Shown here: piece by piece, positions 7,600 through 15,870 of the stretch | Layout of the letters: each line of letters begins with the position of its first letter | Position numbering within the stretch: the first letter of the stretch is position 1 | From: Streptomyces sp. NBC_01445 | Lineage (GTDB): Bacteria > Actinomycetota > Actinomycetes > Streptomycetales > Streptomycetaceae | Assembly (NCBI RefSeq): GCF_035918235.1 | Contig: NZ_CP109485.1 | Location: 3,782,001-3,846,000 of the forward strand | DNA: 64,000 nt | Reading direction: 5' to 3' | The notes under the pieces: generated by a model | What the model was told of the DNA's origin: nothing | Databases searched by the model: none | What the model saw: the letters and a program-made list of their open reading frames with translations, nothing else | Made by a program: the position numbers and the translations under genes

Positions 7600-9951
7600 T
7601 CAGCTGAGAGCCACCTCACACCGATGGCTCACACATGCCGCCCCCGGAGTGACACGCAGCCGCAGCCTACGGCCCGTGGCGACCACTTCGACCGAGGGGT
7701 CGTGGCTGACGACGCGGCGTACGGGCCGGTCCCAGGTGATGTCCACGGGCTCCCCTGTGCGCGGCGGTTCGCTGATGGTCAGCGTCGCGGTGCGCCCCTT
7801 CCTGCGCAAGAGAACGCTCGCGGGGGCCGACACCGTGAGCTCGCCCGCGCTTCCCGCCGCCCAGAAGTTCGCCGCGCTCACGCCGAGGGAGGGCACGGTG
7901 ATCGCCTGGGCCGCTGCCGTGTTGGCGAGGACCGACAGCCAGTGGCGGTCGCCCGCGCGCCGCGCAAGGTCGCCCTTCGAGGCGCCCGGCATCAGCAGAT
8001 AGGCGTACGCGGCATCGGTGGGGTCCGTGCCGTGGTCGAGCCAGAGCGTCTGCCAGCGGCGGGTGCGGCGCTCGGTGGAGCTGGTGGTGTTGATGTCGGA
8101 CCAGGCACCCGTGCGGTCCTCGCGCAGATGCCGCAGCGGGACGCCGCCGGGGAAGACCCAGCCGCCGTGACCCTCCAGGTGGGCCCAGCGGGCGCGGGCG
8201 CCGCCGTCGACGGTGAAGGCCTGGGTGCCGCCCTCGCCGAGGTTGCGGTTGTCGACGACGGTCTCCACGGGGACACCGTCGGCCGCCGTGATCCCGGCGC
8301 CCAGGCACACCACGGTGTCGGCGAGGCAGAACCACGACTTGCGGGCCTGGAGCGTCGAGCCGAGGCCCTTGACGTGCTGTCCGACGGCGGCGAACTCGCC
8401 GTCAGTGGCGCCGCCGACCCACTTCACGTCGGGCCGGGTCGCGCCCCACTCGCCGCCTGCCTTGTCGGCGAGGCGCTTGGTGGAGACGGTCGTGCCGGGC
8501 AGCCGGTAGAAGTCGACGGTCGGCCAGAACCAGTCCGTGTACTGATCGGACCGGCCGCTGCGCTTCCCGGAGGCCCACCAGGCGAGCATGCCGGCGCCCG
8601 TGTGCCAGCCGCGCGGGTTCTCGCCGTTGCCGCACTCGTAGTACGCGATCCGGTCCGAGGACATGGAGATGTTCGCGGCGAAGGCGGGGCGCTTGTGCAC
8701 CGCGCGGTCCATGGCGGCGAACAACTGGTGACCGACGGGCTCGGGCGCGGCCGCGACGGCGGAGTCCGCGACGGCGTGCAGCCGGGACAGGTCGGCGACC
8801 CCGAACTGCCTGGCGGTCAGCAGGGGCGTGACCGTGTCCCGCTCGATCCAGCCCTTGATCCGCCCGTGCCAGCGCTCGCGTTCGGCCGCGCTCGCTCCGG
8901 CGGCGAGCTGCGCCATGGCGGCGATCAGGCCCTGGCCGTGGAAGTGGTCACTGCGCATGACCTTGAGGTCGTCGCTGTTGAGGTAACCGCGGCTGATGGC
9001 ACGGCCGTTGACGCTGTCCATCATCAGGCCGTCGAACAGGAGCGGGGCGTAGGCGTGCTCGACGCTGTCGAGGATGATCTGCCGGTTCGGGTCGGTGACG
9101 GCCCACGTGGACCCGGCGAGCAGCGTGAAGAGCCGGCCGAGCCCGTCGAGCATGACCTGTCCGTAGGTGCCCGAGTAGGCGATGTACGTGTGCTGGATGA
9201 ACGATCCGTCGGCGTAGAGGCCGTCCCCCTTGGTGACGTAGGGGAAGACGGGCGAGAGGGCGTCGCGGGCCAGGGCCGTCTTGTCGGCGTTCCTGCCCAG
9301 GACGCCGCGCAGGGCGACCGAGCGGCACAGGTCGACGCGGTTGGCACCGGTGGAGGTGCCCGAGTAGTCGCGCAGGACCGCGTCGGGGATGAAGTGGTCG
9401 ACGGCGGCGAAGGCGGCGTCGCGCCGGTCCTGCGTGAGGTGGTCGTAGAGGACGGCGACGATGTCCATCAGGAGGCGGGGACTGCCGATCTGCCACTCCC
9501 ACCAGTTCCCGTATCGCGTGGTGGTCGCGTTGTAGACGGTCGCGGCGAGGTGGTCGAGGCCCTTGACGATGTCGGCGAGCAGGCCCGCGTCGCCGGTCGA
9601 CCCCGTGCCTTCCTGGGCGTACGCCTGGGTCATCGTCCACAGGCGGTTGTAGCCCTGGGTGATGCCGGCGGGCGGGTCGAAGGGGTAGCCCGGCCAGAGG
9701 GAGGTGGCGGTCGGGGCCATCGTCGCTCTGAAGCCGCGGGCGAGTTCTCCGAGTTCCTTCAGGCGCGAGGCGTAGGGCTCGGCGGTGGCGTCGTAGCCCG
9801 TGCCGAGGGAGATCTCCAGCCATCGCTTGCGCAGGGTGTCGAACTCGTCGTCGGCGGCGTCGGAAGCGCCGGCGGCATGGGCGGGCGGGGCAAGTGCCGC
9901 CCCCGCCAGGAGAGTTGACGCGATGAGGAACGTGCGGCGCGTGGGTGTCAT
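7600..9951 (-). CDS. Secreted polysaccharide lyase family 8 (hyaluronate/chondroitin/xanthan lyase type)
   Basis: A 783-residue exported lyase. The N-terminus has a twin-arginine type signal (TPTRRTFLIAS, then a hydrophobic run ending PAHA near residue 26). The PL8 alpha/alpha toroid contains the aromatic patch NWWEWQIGSPR at 149-159 and the catalytic triad of the family: Asn204 (TGANRVD), His254 and Tyr263 (QHTYIAYSGTY), with Arg317 and Arg321 in NGRAISR. The C-terminal half is the PL8 beta-sandwich. PL8 enzymes cleave uronic-acid polysaccharides by beta-elimination; which one cannot be read from sequence. A near-perfect 20-bp palindrome lies 20 bases upstream of the start. It lies downstream of the GH101 gene, separated from it by a terminator. 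Confidence 0.9.
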   Translation of the reverse strand: MTPTRRTFLIASTLLAGAALAPPAHAAGASDAADDEFDTLRKRWLEISLGTGYDATAEPYASRLKELGELARGFRATMAPTATSLWPGYPFDPPAGITQGYNRLWTMTQAYAQEGTGSTGDAGLLADIVKGLDHLAATVYNATTTRYGNWWEWQIGSPRLLMDIVAVLYDHLTQDRRDAAFAAVDHFIPDAVLRDYSGTSTGANRVDLCRSVALRGVLGRNADKTALARDALSPVFPYVTKGDGLYADGSFIQHTYIAYSGTYGQVMLDGLGRLFTLLAGSTWAVTDPNRQIILDSVEHAYAPLLFDGLMMDSVNGRAISRGYLNSDDLKVMRSDHFHGQGLIAAMAQLAAGASAAERERWHGRIKGWIERDTVTPLLTARQFGVADLSRLHAVADSAVAAAPEPVGHQLFAAMDRAVHKRPAFAANISMSSDRIAYYECGNGENPRGWHTGAGMLAWWASGKRSGRSDQYTDWFWPTVDFYRLPGTTVSTKRLADKAGGEWGATRPDVKWVGGATDGEFAAVGQHVKGLGSTLQARKSWFCLADTVVCLGAGITAADGVPVETVVDNRNLGEGGTQAFTVDGGARARWAHLEGHGGWVFPGGVPLRHLREDRTGAWSDINTTSSTERRTRRWQTLWLDHGTDPTDAAYAYLLMPGASKGDLARRAGDRHWLSVLANTAAAQAITVPSLGVSAANFWAAGSAGELTVSAPASVLLRRKGRTATLTISEPPRTGEPVDITWDRPVRRVVSHDPSVEVVATGRRLRLRVTPGAACVSHRCEVALS

Positions 9952-9970
9952 GGGGTTGCACCTAATCAGT

Positions 9971-9990
9971 CGTAGAAAGCGCTGTCTACG
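9971..9990. promoter_or_regulatory. LacI-type palindromic operator candidate upstream of the PL8 lyase
   Basis: CGTAGAAAGCGCTGTCTACG is a 20-bp palindrome with a single mismatched pair and a central AGCGCT, the usual core of LacI-family operators in Streptomyces. It begins 20 bases upstream of the lyase start codon, a position suited to repression. No LacI regulator gene lies in the window. Confidence 0.55.
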
Positions 9991-10002
9991 GTGTGCGCGG
10001 AA

Positions 10003-10030
10003 GGGGCCCCGCCGCTGGGAGCGGGGCCCC
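10003..10030 (-). terminator. Terminator after the GH101 gene
   Basis: A 10-bp GC-rich stem (GGGGCCCCGC and GCGGGGCCCC, 8-base loop) lies 14 bases beyond the GH101 stop codon and separates it from the lyase operator. Confidence 0.65.
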
Positions 10031-10044
10031 GGAGCGCGGTGGGA

Positions 10045-13000
10045 TCAACTACCGCAGTGGAAGCGGGCGTCGCCCCAGTCGGCGTGGTCGTTGCCCGGGC
10101 CGTCGCCGCCGTCGCCCGTGATCAGGTCGACGTACTTGGCGCCGGTCACGTCGGCGGTCAGGGACCAGGCGTCGTCGGCGGCCTTGAGGACCGGCGACTG
10201 GACCTTCTGGGCGCCGTCGGCCTCGACGGAGAACTGCACGCTGCCGCGTGTCCCCTGCGAGTCGTCCTGGCCCACCTCGGCGGTGAACGAGGTGCAGCGG
10301 CCGCCCAGGTAGTAGCGGATCTTCCCCGGGGACGCGGTGCCGAGGCCCTTGGCGTAGACGGTGCCGTTGACGGTCAGCGGCTTGCCGTCGCCGGCGCCGG
10401 TCTCGCCGTTCTCCAGGTCCTTCTCGGCGGGGCCCCAGCCGTTCTCCATGGCCGTCCAGTCCAGGTCACTGGCGTACGTGTCCGCGGTGGGCGGCGGCGG
10501 GAGCGTGCGCACGGTGGCGCCCGCGGTCAGCGTCCGCGCGCTGTCCCCGACGGTGTACGTCGCCTTCGAACTCAGCTGGTACGGCTGGTACTTGGCGTCG
10601 ACGGGCGGAGTGACCTGCCAGGTGGCCGTCGCCTTGGCACCGGGCGCGACCGGGTCGAGGGAGACCGGGCCCGCGGGCTCGGACTGCCAGCCCTCGGGCA
10701 GGTCGAGCGAGAGGGACGCGCCCTTGACCTCGCTCGCCTCGTAGTTGGTGAAGGTGGCCTCGACCTTGTTCTTCTGGCCGGGCTCCAGCGTCTCGTCCGA
10801 TTTCAGGGCGAGGGTGCCGCAGGCCGCCTTCTCCTCGGCCGGACCGAGGTCGGTGACGGTGAAGTCGTCGAGCACGAAGTCGGCGCCGTCCGGGGCCCCT
10901 TCGAGCTTGCGCAGACCGGTCCAGGCGTCGCCGCAGCCCGCCGTGACGGTGCCCTCGTAGTGGCCCGTGGTCCGCTGCTGCCCGATCGGGGTGCTCGCGG
11001 TCTCGACCTGGTCGGGGGTGCCGTCGGCGGCGATCCGGTCGTAGCCGCTCACCCACTGGTAGGCGCCCGCGTGGCTGGACTGGTAGTCGAAGGCGACCTT
11101 GTAGGCGTGCCCGTCCGCCATCGGCACGTCGGCCGGGGAGGTGCGGTAGACGACGCCGGTGTTCTCCTCGTGGGACTTCAGGGACTCGCCGCCGCCGATG
11201 ACGTCGTCGACGAGCTTCCCGTTCCAGCCGGCCTGGGTGTACGGGGCGTTCTTCTGCGCGATGTGCGTGCGCGGGTCCGTGACGCCGCCGGCATCACCCT
11301 TGTCGAAGGGGCCCCAGCCCTGGTCGACGTCCTCGAAGTCCTCGTGCACGACCGTGCCGGGCTTCGTCGACGGTGCGTTGCTCACCAGGCGTACGTCGTC
11401 GATACGGACCTTCGCGGACGAGCCCTTGGCGGCCTCGATCCGCAGCGTGGTGCGGCCGTTCGCGGGCGCCGTGAAGTTGACCTTCACTCGCTGCATGTAG
11501 GTGCCGCCCCAGTCGTTCGACGAGACGCCGTTCTGCAGCGTGGAGCGCTCGACGGCGACGGACTTGCCGCCCGCGGCGAGTGTCGTTCGGCGGGACTTGC
11601 CGGGTTCGACCTCGACCCAGGCGGAGGCGGTGTAGCGCTTGCCCGCGTCGAGGCCGCTCACGCGCTGCTCGATCGCGGCGGTGCCGGCGCCGCCCAGCGC
11701 GGCGCTGTTGCGCCCGTGGTCGTCGGTGTCGCGCCCGACCGTGCCGTCCTTGTCCCAGGCGGCGAGGCGGGCGTCGTTGAAACCGGGGTCCTTGACGTGC
11801 GTGCCCTCACCCCAGGCCGGATCGACCGCGTGCGGCGCCTTGTCCGCCGGGTAGAGCACGTACGGCTGCTTCGCGTCGGCCTTCAGCGTGACCTTGCCGC
11901 CGGAGGCCCGCACGGTGCCGGTCTTCACACGGCCGTTGTCGGTGAGCTTGTAGACCACGTACGACGCTCCGGGCACGGCCCAGCTCGTCGTGCCGCCGTC
12001 CTTGCTGTAGTGGTACAGCTTCTTGCCGCCGTCCCACGGGAGCAGGTAGGCCCTCCCGTCGAGGACCTTCCTGCCGTGGTCGTAGAAGGTGCGCCGGCCG
12101 TCCTCGACCGTGCCGCGCAGCCCGCCGGCGAAGGTGATGTCGTTGCCGTTCCAGCGGGTGATCTGCTGATGCTGGAGGAACTTGGCGGGCAGGTCGCGCT
12201 GCCAGACGTTGTCGTAGAAGGCGTTCCAGTCGTTCTCGCCGGTCCAGCCCTCGAACTCGTCGATGGCGCTCTGACCGAGGACCGGGTCGCTGTTCCAGAC
12301 GTCCTTCTCGCCGTTGCGGATGAAGCGGATGATCTTCGAGTTGAGGCCCTTGTCGGTCTTGGGCCCGTAGTCGAGGTCGTTGGCCCAGTGCGACCACAGC
12401 GACTGGCGCTCGAACTTGTCGGCCCACTCGGAGGCCAGGTTCCAGCCCTGGGCGCGGACGGCCTCGGCGGTCTTCTCGGCGATCCAGCCGTGCGTGTAGT
12501 ACACGTCGAGGTAGATCGTCGTGAGGTTCGGGTCGGTCTCCTCGCGCAGTTGCTTGAACCGGGCGGCGAGGTCTCCGCTGTTGATGTCGCGGCGCTGGTC
12601 GATGTAGTAGCTCTGGTCGAGCCAGTTCCAGCCCGGGGCCTTGGGGTCGACGAGGTCGCCGGTGAAGTGCTTGGCGACGGGGTACGCCTCGGTGGCGTTC
12701 ACGTGCACGCCGAAGCTGGTGCCGAACTTCTTGCCGCCCTTGAGCAGCTTGTTGAGGTCGTCGAGGCCGCCGGCGCGCTTGTTGATGTTGCCGCCGTAGT
12801 CGGGGTGCGCGGAGTCGTGGCCCTCGGAGGCGTAGCCCTTGAGCAGGGCGAACTGGCCGAGGTTGTCGGTCGCGAGCGAGATCCGCTTGACGTCGTCGAG
12901 CGTGCGCAGGAAGGGGTGCGTGGCCTGGCTGGCGAAGTTGAAGGGGATGTGCGTGATGACCCGGTCGGGGGTGCCGTCGCTGCCCTTCGCCTTCACGCCG

Positions 13001-13884
13001 ATCGAGTGGAAGGCGACCGCGCCGTCCTGCCAGTCGACCTTGCCGTCCCCGTTCGCGTCGGGCGTGACGACGACCTTGGCCCACGGCAGGTCCTTGTCCG
13101 GCGCCGGGGCCCCTTCGCCGCGGTAGGTCCACTGGCCCGACCAGACGCCGACGCGCGTGGAGCCGTCGGCCGACTTGCGCGCCTGGTGCCAGAAGCGGGC
13201 GTGGTCCCCGCCGGTGTTGCCGCTCGGCTTGTCGTACGTGGAGTTGGACTCGACGGCGGCGGCGAGGGAGCCGGTGTTGACGATGGCGTACGAGGCGCCG
13301 ACGGGCGAGGCGTCGGCAGCGGTGTCCGCCGCGACCTTGCCGAAGACGTCGGCGGTCCGCGTCGAGTCGTTGTCCAGCGTCGTGAACGCGGTCTCGGCGC
13401 CACCGTCCGAACTGCCCACGGAGACGAGGTCGTGCCCGGGGATGTCGATCGTGCCGACCCGGAACGCCGCGGTGTCCCGCACCGCGGTCACCTTGAAGGT
13501 CGTCGCGCGCCCGCTGACGCTCAGCGAGGCGTCGATCTCGACGCCGGCGAGGTCCGGGAAGGTCAGCGTGTACGAGGCCTTGGACCCGGTGAGGACCGGG
13601 GCGCCCTGCACGGCGACCGCGTACGCCTTGCCGTTCAGGGTGACCTTGTCCACCGGGCTCGTGCTGCCGAGGAGCTCGGCCCCGGAGGCGCGGTCGGTGT
13701 ACGTCAGGACGCGCGGGAAGTCGTCTGCGACGGCGACGGACAGCTGCGCGGATCCGATGACCGCCTGCGCCACGGCGGGCGCGGGGTCGGCGGCGGCCGG
13801 CAGTACGGGGCCCGTGAGGGCGAACACGGCGGACGATGCGGCGGCGACGGCGACTGCGCAGGCGGCGCGAGATCTTCGTGACAT
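10045..13884 (-). CDS. Secreted endo-alpha-N-acetylgalactosaminidase, GH101
   Basis: A 1279-residue exported glycosidase, of the family that releases the core-1 disaccharide Gal-beta-1,3-GalNAc from Ser/Thr in mucin-type O-glycoproteins. A signal peptide (about residues 1-33) is followed by a galactose-mutarotase-like domain, the catalytic barrel, a beta-sandwich region, a galactose-binding-like module, an NEW3-like domain (LEPGQKNKVEATF) and a C-terminal NPCBM domain (ADTYASDLDWTAMENGWGP). The likely nucleophile is Asp460 in TIYLDVYYTHGW and the likely acid/base is Glu486 in LASEWADKF. I start at ATG 13884 because the signal peptide begins there; an upstream ATG at 13956 would add 24 uncharged-to-basic residues before it. 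The gene is the only GH101 in the window and sits between an M15-like peptidase and a PL8 lyase. Confidence 0.88.
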   Translation of the reverse strand: MSRRSRAACAVAVAAASSAVFALTGPVLPAAADPAPAVAQAVIGSAQLSVAVADDFPRVLTYTDRASGAELLGSTSPVDKVTLNGKAYAVAVQGAPVLTGSKASYTLTFPDLAGVEIDASLSVSGRATTFKVTAVRDTAAFRVGTIDIPGHDLVSVGSSDGGAETAFTTLDNDSTRTADVFGKVAADTAADASPVGASYAIVNTGSLAAAVESNSTYDKPSGNTGGDHARFWHQARKSADGSTRVGVWSGQWTYRGEGAPAPDKDLPWAKVVVTPDANGDGKVDWQDGAVAFHSIGVKAKGSDGTPDRVITHIPFNFASQATHPFLRTLDDVKRISLATDNLGQFALLKGYASEGHDSAHPDYGGNINKRAGGLDDLNKLLKGGKKFGTSFGVHVNATEAYPVAKHFTGDLVDPKAPGWNWLDQSYYIDQRRDINSGDLAARFKQLREETDPNLTTIYLDVYYTHGWIAEKTAEAVRAQGWNLASEWADKFERQSLWSHWANDLDYGPKTDKGLNSKIIRFIRNGEKDVWNSDPVLGQSAIDEFEGWTGENDWNAFYDNVWQRDLPAKFLQHQQITRWNGNDITFAGGLRGTVEDGRRTFYDHGRKVLDGRAYLLPWDGGKKLYHYSKDGGTTSWAVPGASYVVYKLTDNGRVKTGTVRASGGKVTLKADAKQPYVLYPADKAPHAVDPAWGEGTHVKDPGFNDARLAAWDKDGTVGRDTDDHGRNSAALGGAGTAAIEQRVSGLDAGKRYTASAWVEVEPGKSRRTTLAAGGKSVAVERSTLQNGVSSNDWGGTYMQRVKVNFTAPANGRTTLRIEAAKGSSAKVRIDDVRLVSNAPSTKPGTVVHEDFEDVDQGWGPFDKGDAGGVTDPRTHIAQKNAPYTQAGWNGKLVDDVIGGGESLKSHEENTGVVYRTSPADVPMADGHAYKVAFDYQSSHAGAYQWVSGYDRIAADGTPDQVETASTPIGQQRTTGHYEGTVTAGCGDAWTGLRKLEGAPDGADFVLDDFTVTDLGPAEEKAACGTLALKSDETLEPGQKNKVEATFTNYEASEVKGASLSLDLPEGWQSEPAGPVSLDPVAPGAKATATWQVTPPVDAKYQPYQLSSKATYTVGDSARTLTAGATVRTLPPPPTADTYASDLDWTAMENGWGPAEKDLENGETGAGDGKPLTVNGTVYAKGLGTASPGKIRYYLGGRCTSFTAEVGQDDSQGTRGSVQFSVEADGAQKVQSPVLKAADDAWSLTADVTGAKYVDLITGDGGDGPGNDHADWGDARFHCGS

Positions 13885-13930
13885 AGGGGACTGGGTATCG
13901 GCGCGGGCGCGGCCGGTCAACGGACTCGGC

Positions 13931-13971
13931 ACTTCCGGGCGGCGGCAGTCCAACAACCACCGCCCGGAAGT
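13931..13971 (-). terminator. Hairpin after the M15-like peptidase gene
   Basis: A perfect 12-bp inverted repeat, ACTTCCGGGCGG (13931-13942) and its complement (13960-13971), with a 17-base loop. It lies 31 bases past the peptidase stop and 47 bases upstream of the GH101 start, so it should insulate GH101 or form part of its leader. Confidence 0.55.
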
Positions 13972-14001
13972 CCAAGTCAGCGCCTGAGGGCGCCGGTTGG
14001 A

Positions 14002-14511
14002 TCAGCAGCCGCCGCAGTTGTAGTAGAGGACGTCCCAGTGGTTGCCCTCGTCGGCGTAGATGTTGCCGGAGCCCGACTGGTACTGCGGGGCTCCGTCGCC
14101 GCGCAGGCCGATGTACGTGAACGTGTTCTTGATGTAGTTCGTGACGCAGGTGTTCTTGCCGTAGTCGAGCTTGTAGCCGTTCCAGTGCGAGTAGGTGCCG
14201 CTCGCGTGGCCGGTCTCGGTGCCGCCGGTGATGTTCAGGGCGCAGCCGGTGGCGCGCTTGAGGGTCTGGGCGCCCTGGGCGGTGGCGAGGTTGAGCTGGT
14301 CGAAGGACGTACAGGTGGAGTTGTTCCGGTTGGAGCAGCCGCCGGAGGACGACCAGGTGATGCCGACCTGGCTGAACATCGAGGTCGCGGTGGCGTGGCT
14401 GATCTTGGTGGCGGCCTGGGCGTCGGTGGCGGAGCTGAACACACCGAAGCCGGGGGCGAAGAGGGCGCCGAGTACGAGCGCGAGGGCGCTCACGACCGAG
14501 CGGATTCTCAT
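14002..14511 (-). CDS. Small secreted zinc peptidase-like protein (M15 / D,D-peptidase type)
   Basis: A 169-residue exported protein with a Sec signal (MRIRSVVSALALVLGALFAP, cleavage near ATDAQA). The mature part carries SHWNGYKLD, which fits the SxHxxGxxxD zinc site of M15 D,D-peptidases (VanX/VanY type), and EGNHWDV, which fits the downstream ExxH with the catalytic Glu and third zinc ligand. Six or more Cys residues suggest disulfides. M15 enzymes trim D-Ala-D-Ala ends or cross-links of peptidoglycan. The ATG at 14511 is used because it starts the signal peptide; GAAGGA lies about 11 bases upstream. It may help wall remodelling during secretion or attack other bacteria. Family is inferred from the metal motifs, not from a search. 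Confidence 0.7.
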   Translation of the reverse strand: MRIRSVVSALALVLGALFAPGFGVFSSATDAQAATKISHATATSMFSQVGITWSSSGGCSNRNNSTCTSFDQLNLATAQGAQTLKRATGCALNITGGTETGHASGTYSHWNGYKLDYGKNTCVTNYIKNTFTYIGLRGDGAPQYQSGSGNIYADEGNHWDVLYYNCGGC

Positions 14512-14661
14512 GGGGAGGAGGTCCTTCCTGCTGGTGACCGTGCTGGCTGTGAGACGGCTGTGCAGGTGGAGCAAGGAGATAGTGCCCGAGTTCTACGCGC
14601 GTCCGCCAGAGCGCGTCGAGTGATGACACGGTGTAATCGAGAAGACACGAGTCGATTGATG

Positions 14662-14690
14662 TTGAAAGTTGAACAGAACGGCGCTACAGT
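14662..14690 (+). promoter_or_regulatory. Promoter of the YceI gene
   Basis: TTGAAA (14662-14667) and TACAGT (14685-14690) are separated by exactly 17 bases, a good match to a vegetative sigma (HrdB) promoter. Transcription would begin near 14697, just at the palindrome 14698-14718. The other part of the intergenic stretch, 14512-14660, should hold the divergent peptidase promoter; I see no clear boxes there. Confidence 0.55.
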
Positions 14691-14697
14691 CAGTCTC

Positions 14698-14718
14698 GTT
14701 GAACATTAAACATTCAAC
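14698..14718. promoter_or_regulatory. Inverted repeat at the YceI transcription start, operator candidate
   Basis: GTTGAA (14698-14703) and TTCAAC (14713-14718) are separated by a 9-base AT-rich spacer. Related GTTGAA half-sites occur just upstream at 14661 and 14668. AT-rich inverted repeats of this spacing are typical MarR-family operators, and YceI genes are often under MarR control, but no MarR gene is adjacent. Confidence 0.4.
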
Positions 14719-14755
14719 GCACTCCCCCGCCACGCCCCGTCCCCAAGGAGCAGTC

Positions 14756-15364
14756 ATGGGTCTCTTCGGCCGCAAGAACGACGACGCCACCCCCGCAGCC
14801 ACCGGCACCGCCGGCCCCGACCTCGCCGCGCTGACCGGCGACTACGCCATCGACCCGGCGCACACCACGATCGGTTTCGTGGCCCGTCACGCCATGGTCA
14901 CCAACGTCAAGGGCTCTTTCACCCAGTCGTCGGGCACCCTGCACCTGGACGGCGCGGACCCGGCGAAGTCGACCGCGTCGATCGACGTCACGATGAGCAG
15001 CATCGACACCGGCTCCGCCGACCGTGACACCCACCTGAAGAGCTCCGACTTCTTCAAGACGGACGAGTTCCCGACGATGACGTTCCGCTCCACCTCCGCC
15101 GAGTCCCTGGGCGGCGACGACTACCGGATGACGGGCGACCTGACGATCCTCGGCACCACCAAGCCGATCACGATCGACCTCGAGTTCAACGGCTCGGCGA
15201 CGGACCCGTTCGGCAACGAGCGCGTCGGCTTCGAGGGCAAGGGCCAGATCCTGCGCTCCGAGTGGGGCCTGACCTGGAACGCGGCCCTGGAGACCGGTGG
15301 TGTCCTCGTCTCGGACAAGATCAAGCTGACCTTCGACATCTCGGCGATCAAGAACGCCGCCTGA
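14756..15364 (+). CDS. YceI family protein
   Basis: A 202-residue protein consisting of a short N-terminal tail (MGLFGRKNDDATPAA) and a YceI lipocalin-like domain starting at about residue 30 (GDYAIDPAHTTIGFVARHAMV). YceI proteins bind isoprenoid-type lipids in a beta-barrel; their physiological role is unsettled. There is no signal peptide, so this one is probably cytoplasmic. ATG 14756 has AAGGAG 7 bases upstream; an in-frame ATG at 14669 overlaps the promoter and is rejected. Confidence 0.9.
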   Translation: MGLFGRKNDDATPAATGTAGPDLAALTGDYAIDPAHTTIGFVARHAMVTNVKGSFTQSSGTLHLDGADPAKSTASIDVTMSSIDTGSADRDTHLKSSDFFKTDEFPTMTFRSTSAESLGGDDYRMTGDLTILGTTKPITIDLEFNGSATDPFGNERVGFEGKGQILRSEWGLTWNAALETGGVLVSDKIKLTFDISAIKNAA

Positions 15365-15407
15365 CGCTGCCGCCGCGAGCCGGACCCCTCACGGCTCCCC
15401 GCACCAC

Positions 15408-15453
15408 GAGCACGCCCGTCCTTCCCGTCCCCCGCGGACGAAGGGCGGGCTCT
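15408..15453 (+). terminator. Hairpin after the YceI gene
   Basis: An imperfect inverted repeat (GAGCACGCCCGTCCTTC and GAAGGGCGGGCTC) starts 43 bases after the stop. It probably ends the YceI transcript. Confidence 0.45.
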
Positions 15454-15547
15454 CGTCGTACAGGGGCCCGACCGGGGCTCGACATGGCCCGAAGCGAAGG
15501 AAGTCCGCCCCGCCTGCGGCACCCGGCACGACGGGGGGCGGGATTCC

Positions 15548-15748
15548 GTGACTTCCTGTTTCTTCGCGCTGCGCCAGGACGTCGCGGACCTCAACACCTT
15601 TGCACACGCGTCCTGTTACACCGATCCGACCGGCGAGGCCACGCATCCCTTCCGGCTTCTCGACGGGCACGCGACCCGTGTCCCGTGGTCGTGCCACGGC
15701 GCCCCGGAGGAGATCTTCACGCGCCGGCAGACGAAGCTCCTGGGCTGA
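15548..15748 (+). CDS. Small protein of unknown function (66 residues)
   Basis: A short open frame starting with GTG 15548 that I do not recognise. Support is compositional: nearly nine in ten codons end in G or C, as in neighbouring real genes, and a purine-rich GGGGGGCGGG lies about 10 bases before the start. The protein has three Cys and several His residues (TSCFFAL, HASCYTD, WSCHGAP), which could bind a metal. It lies between yceI and the orphan cytochrome b, all in the same direction, but is separated from both by more than 100 bases. Confidence 0.45.
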   Translation: MTSCFFALRQDVADLNTFAHASCYTDPTGEATHPFRLLDGHATRVPWSCHGAPEEIFTRRQTKLLG

Positions 15749-15763
15749 CCGGGCCTACGCGAA

Positions 15764-15779
15764 TGTGATGCGGGCCACA
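15764..15779. promoter_or_regulatory. Crp-like site upstream of the cytochrome b gene
   Basis: TGTGATGCGGGCCACA fits GTG-N6-GNCAC, the consensus I recall for Streptomyces Crp, and differs by one base from the classical TGTGA-N6-TCACA. It lies 92 bases before the cytochrome b start. A second TGTGA/TCACA pair at 15789-15800 has only a 2-base spacer. Confidence 0.4.
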
Positions 15780-15870
15780 AAGCTCCTCTGTGATGTCACA
15801 TTCCGGCCCGTCCTTTCCGTCCAAGTGGCGAGCACCCATGTGGTGAGCGCCCAGGGGAGGAGCGAGCCTG

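Noticed and set aside
15789..15800. TGTGATGTCACA as a second Crp or Rex site
   Set aside because: Arms are right for Crp but the spacer is 2 bases instead of 6, and the Rex pattern is not met. Kept only as a remark beside the better site at 15764.
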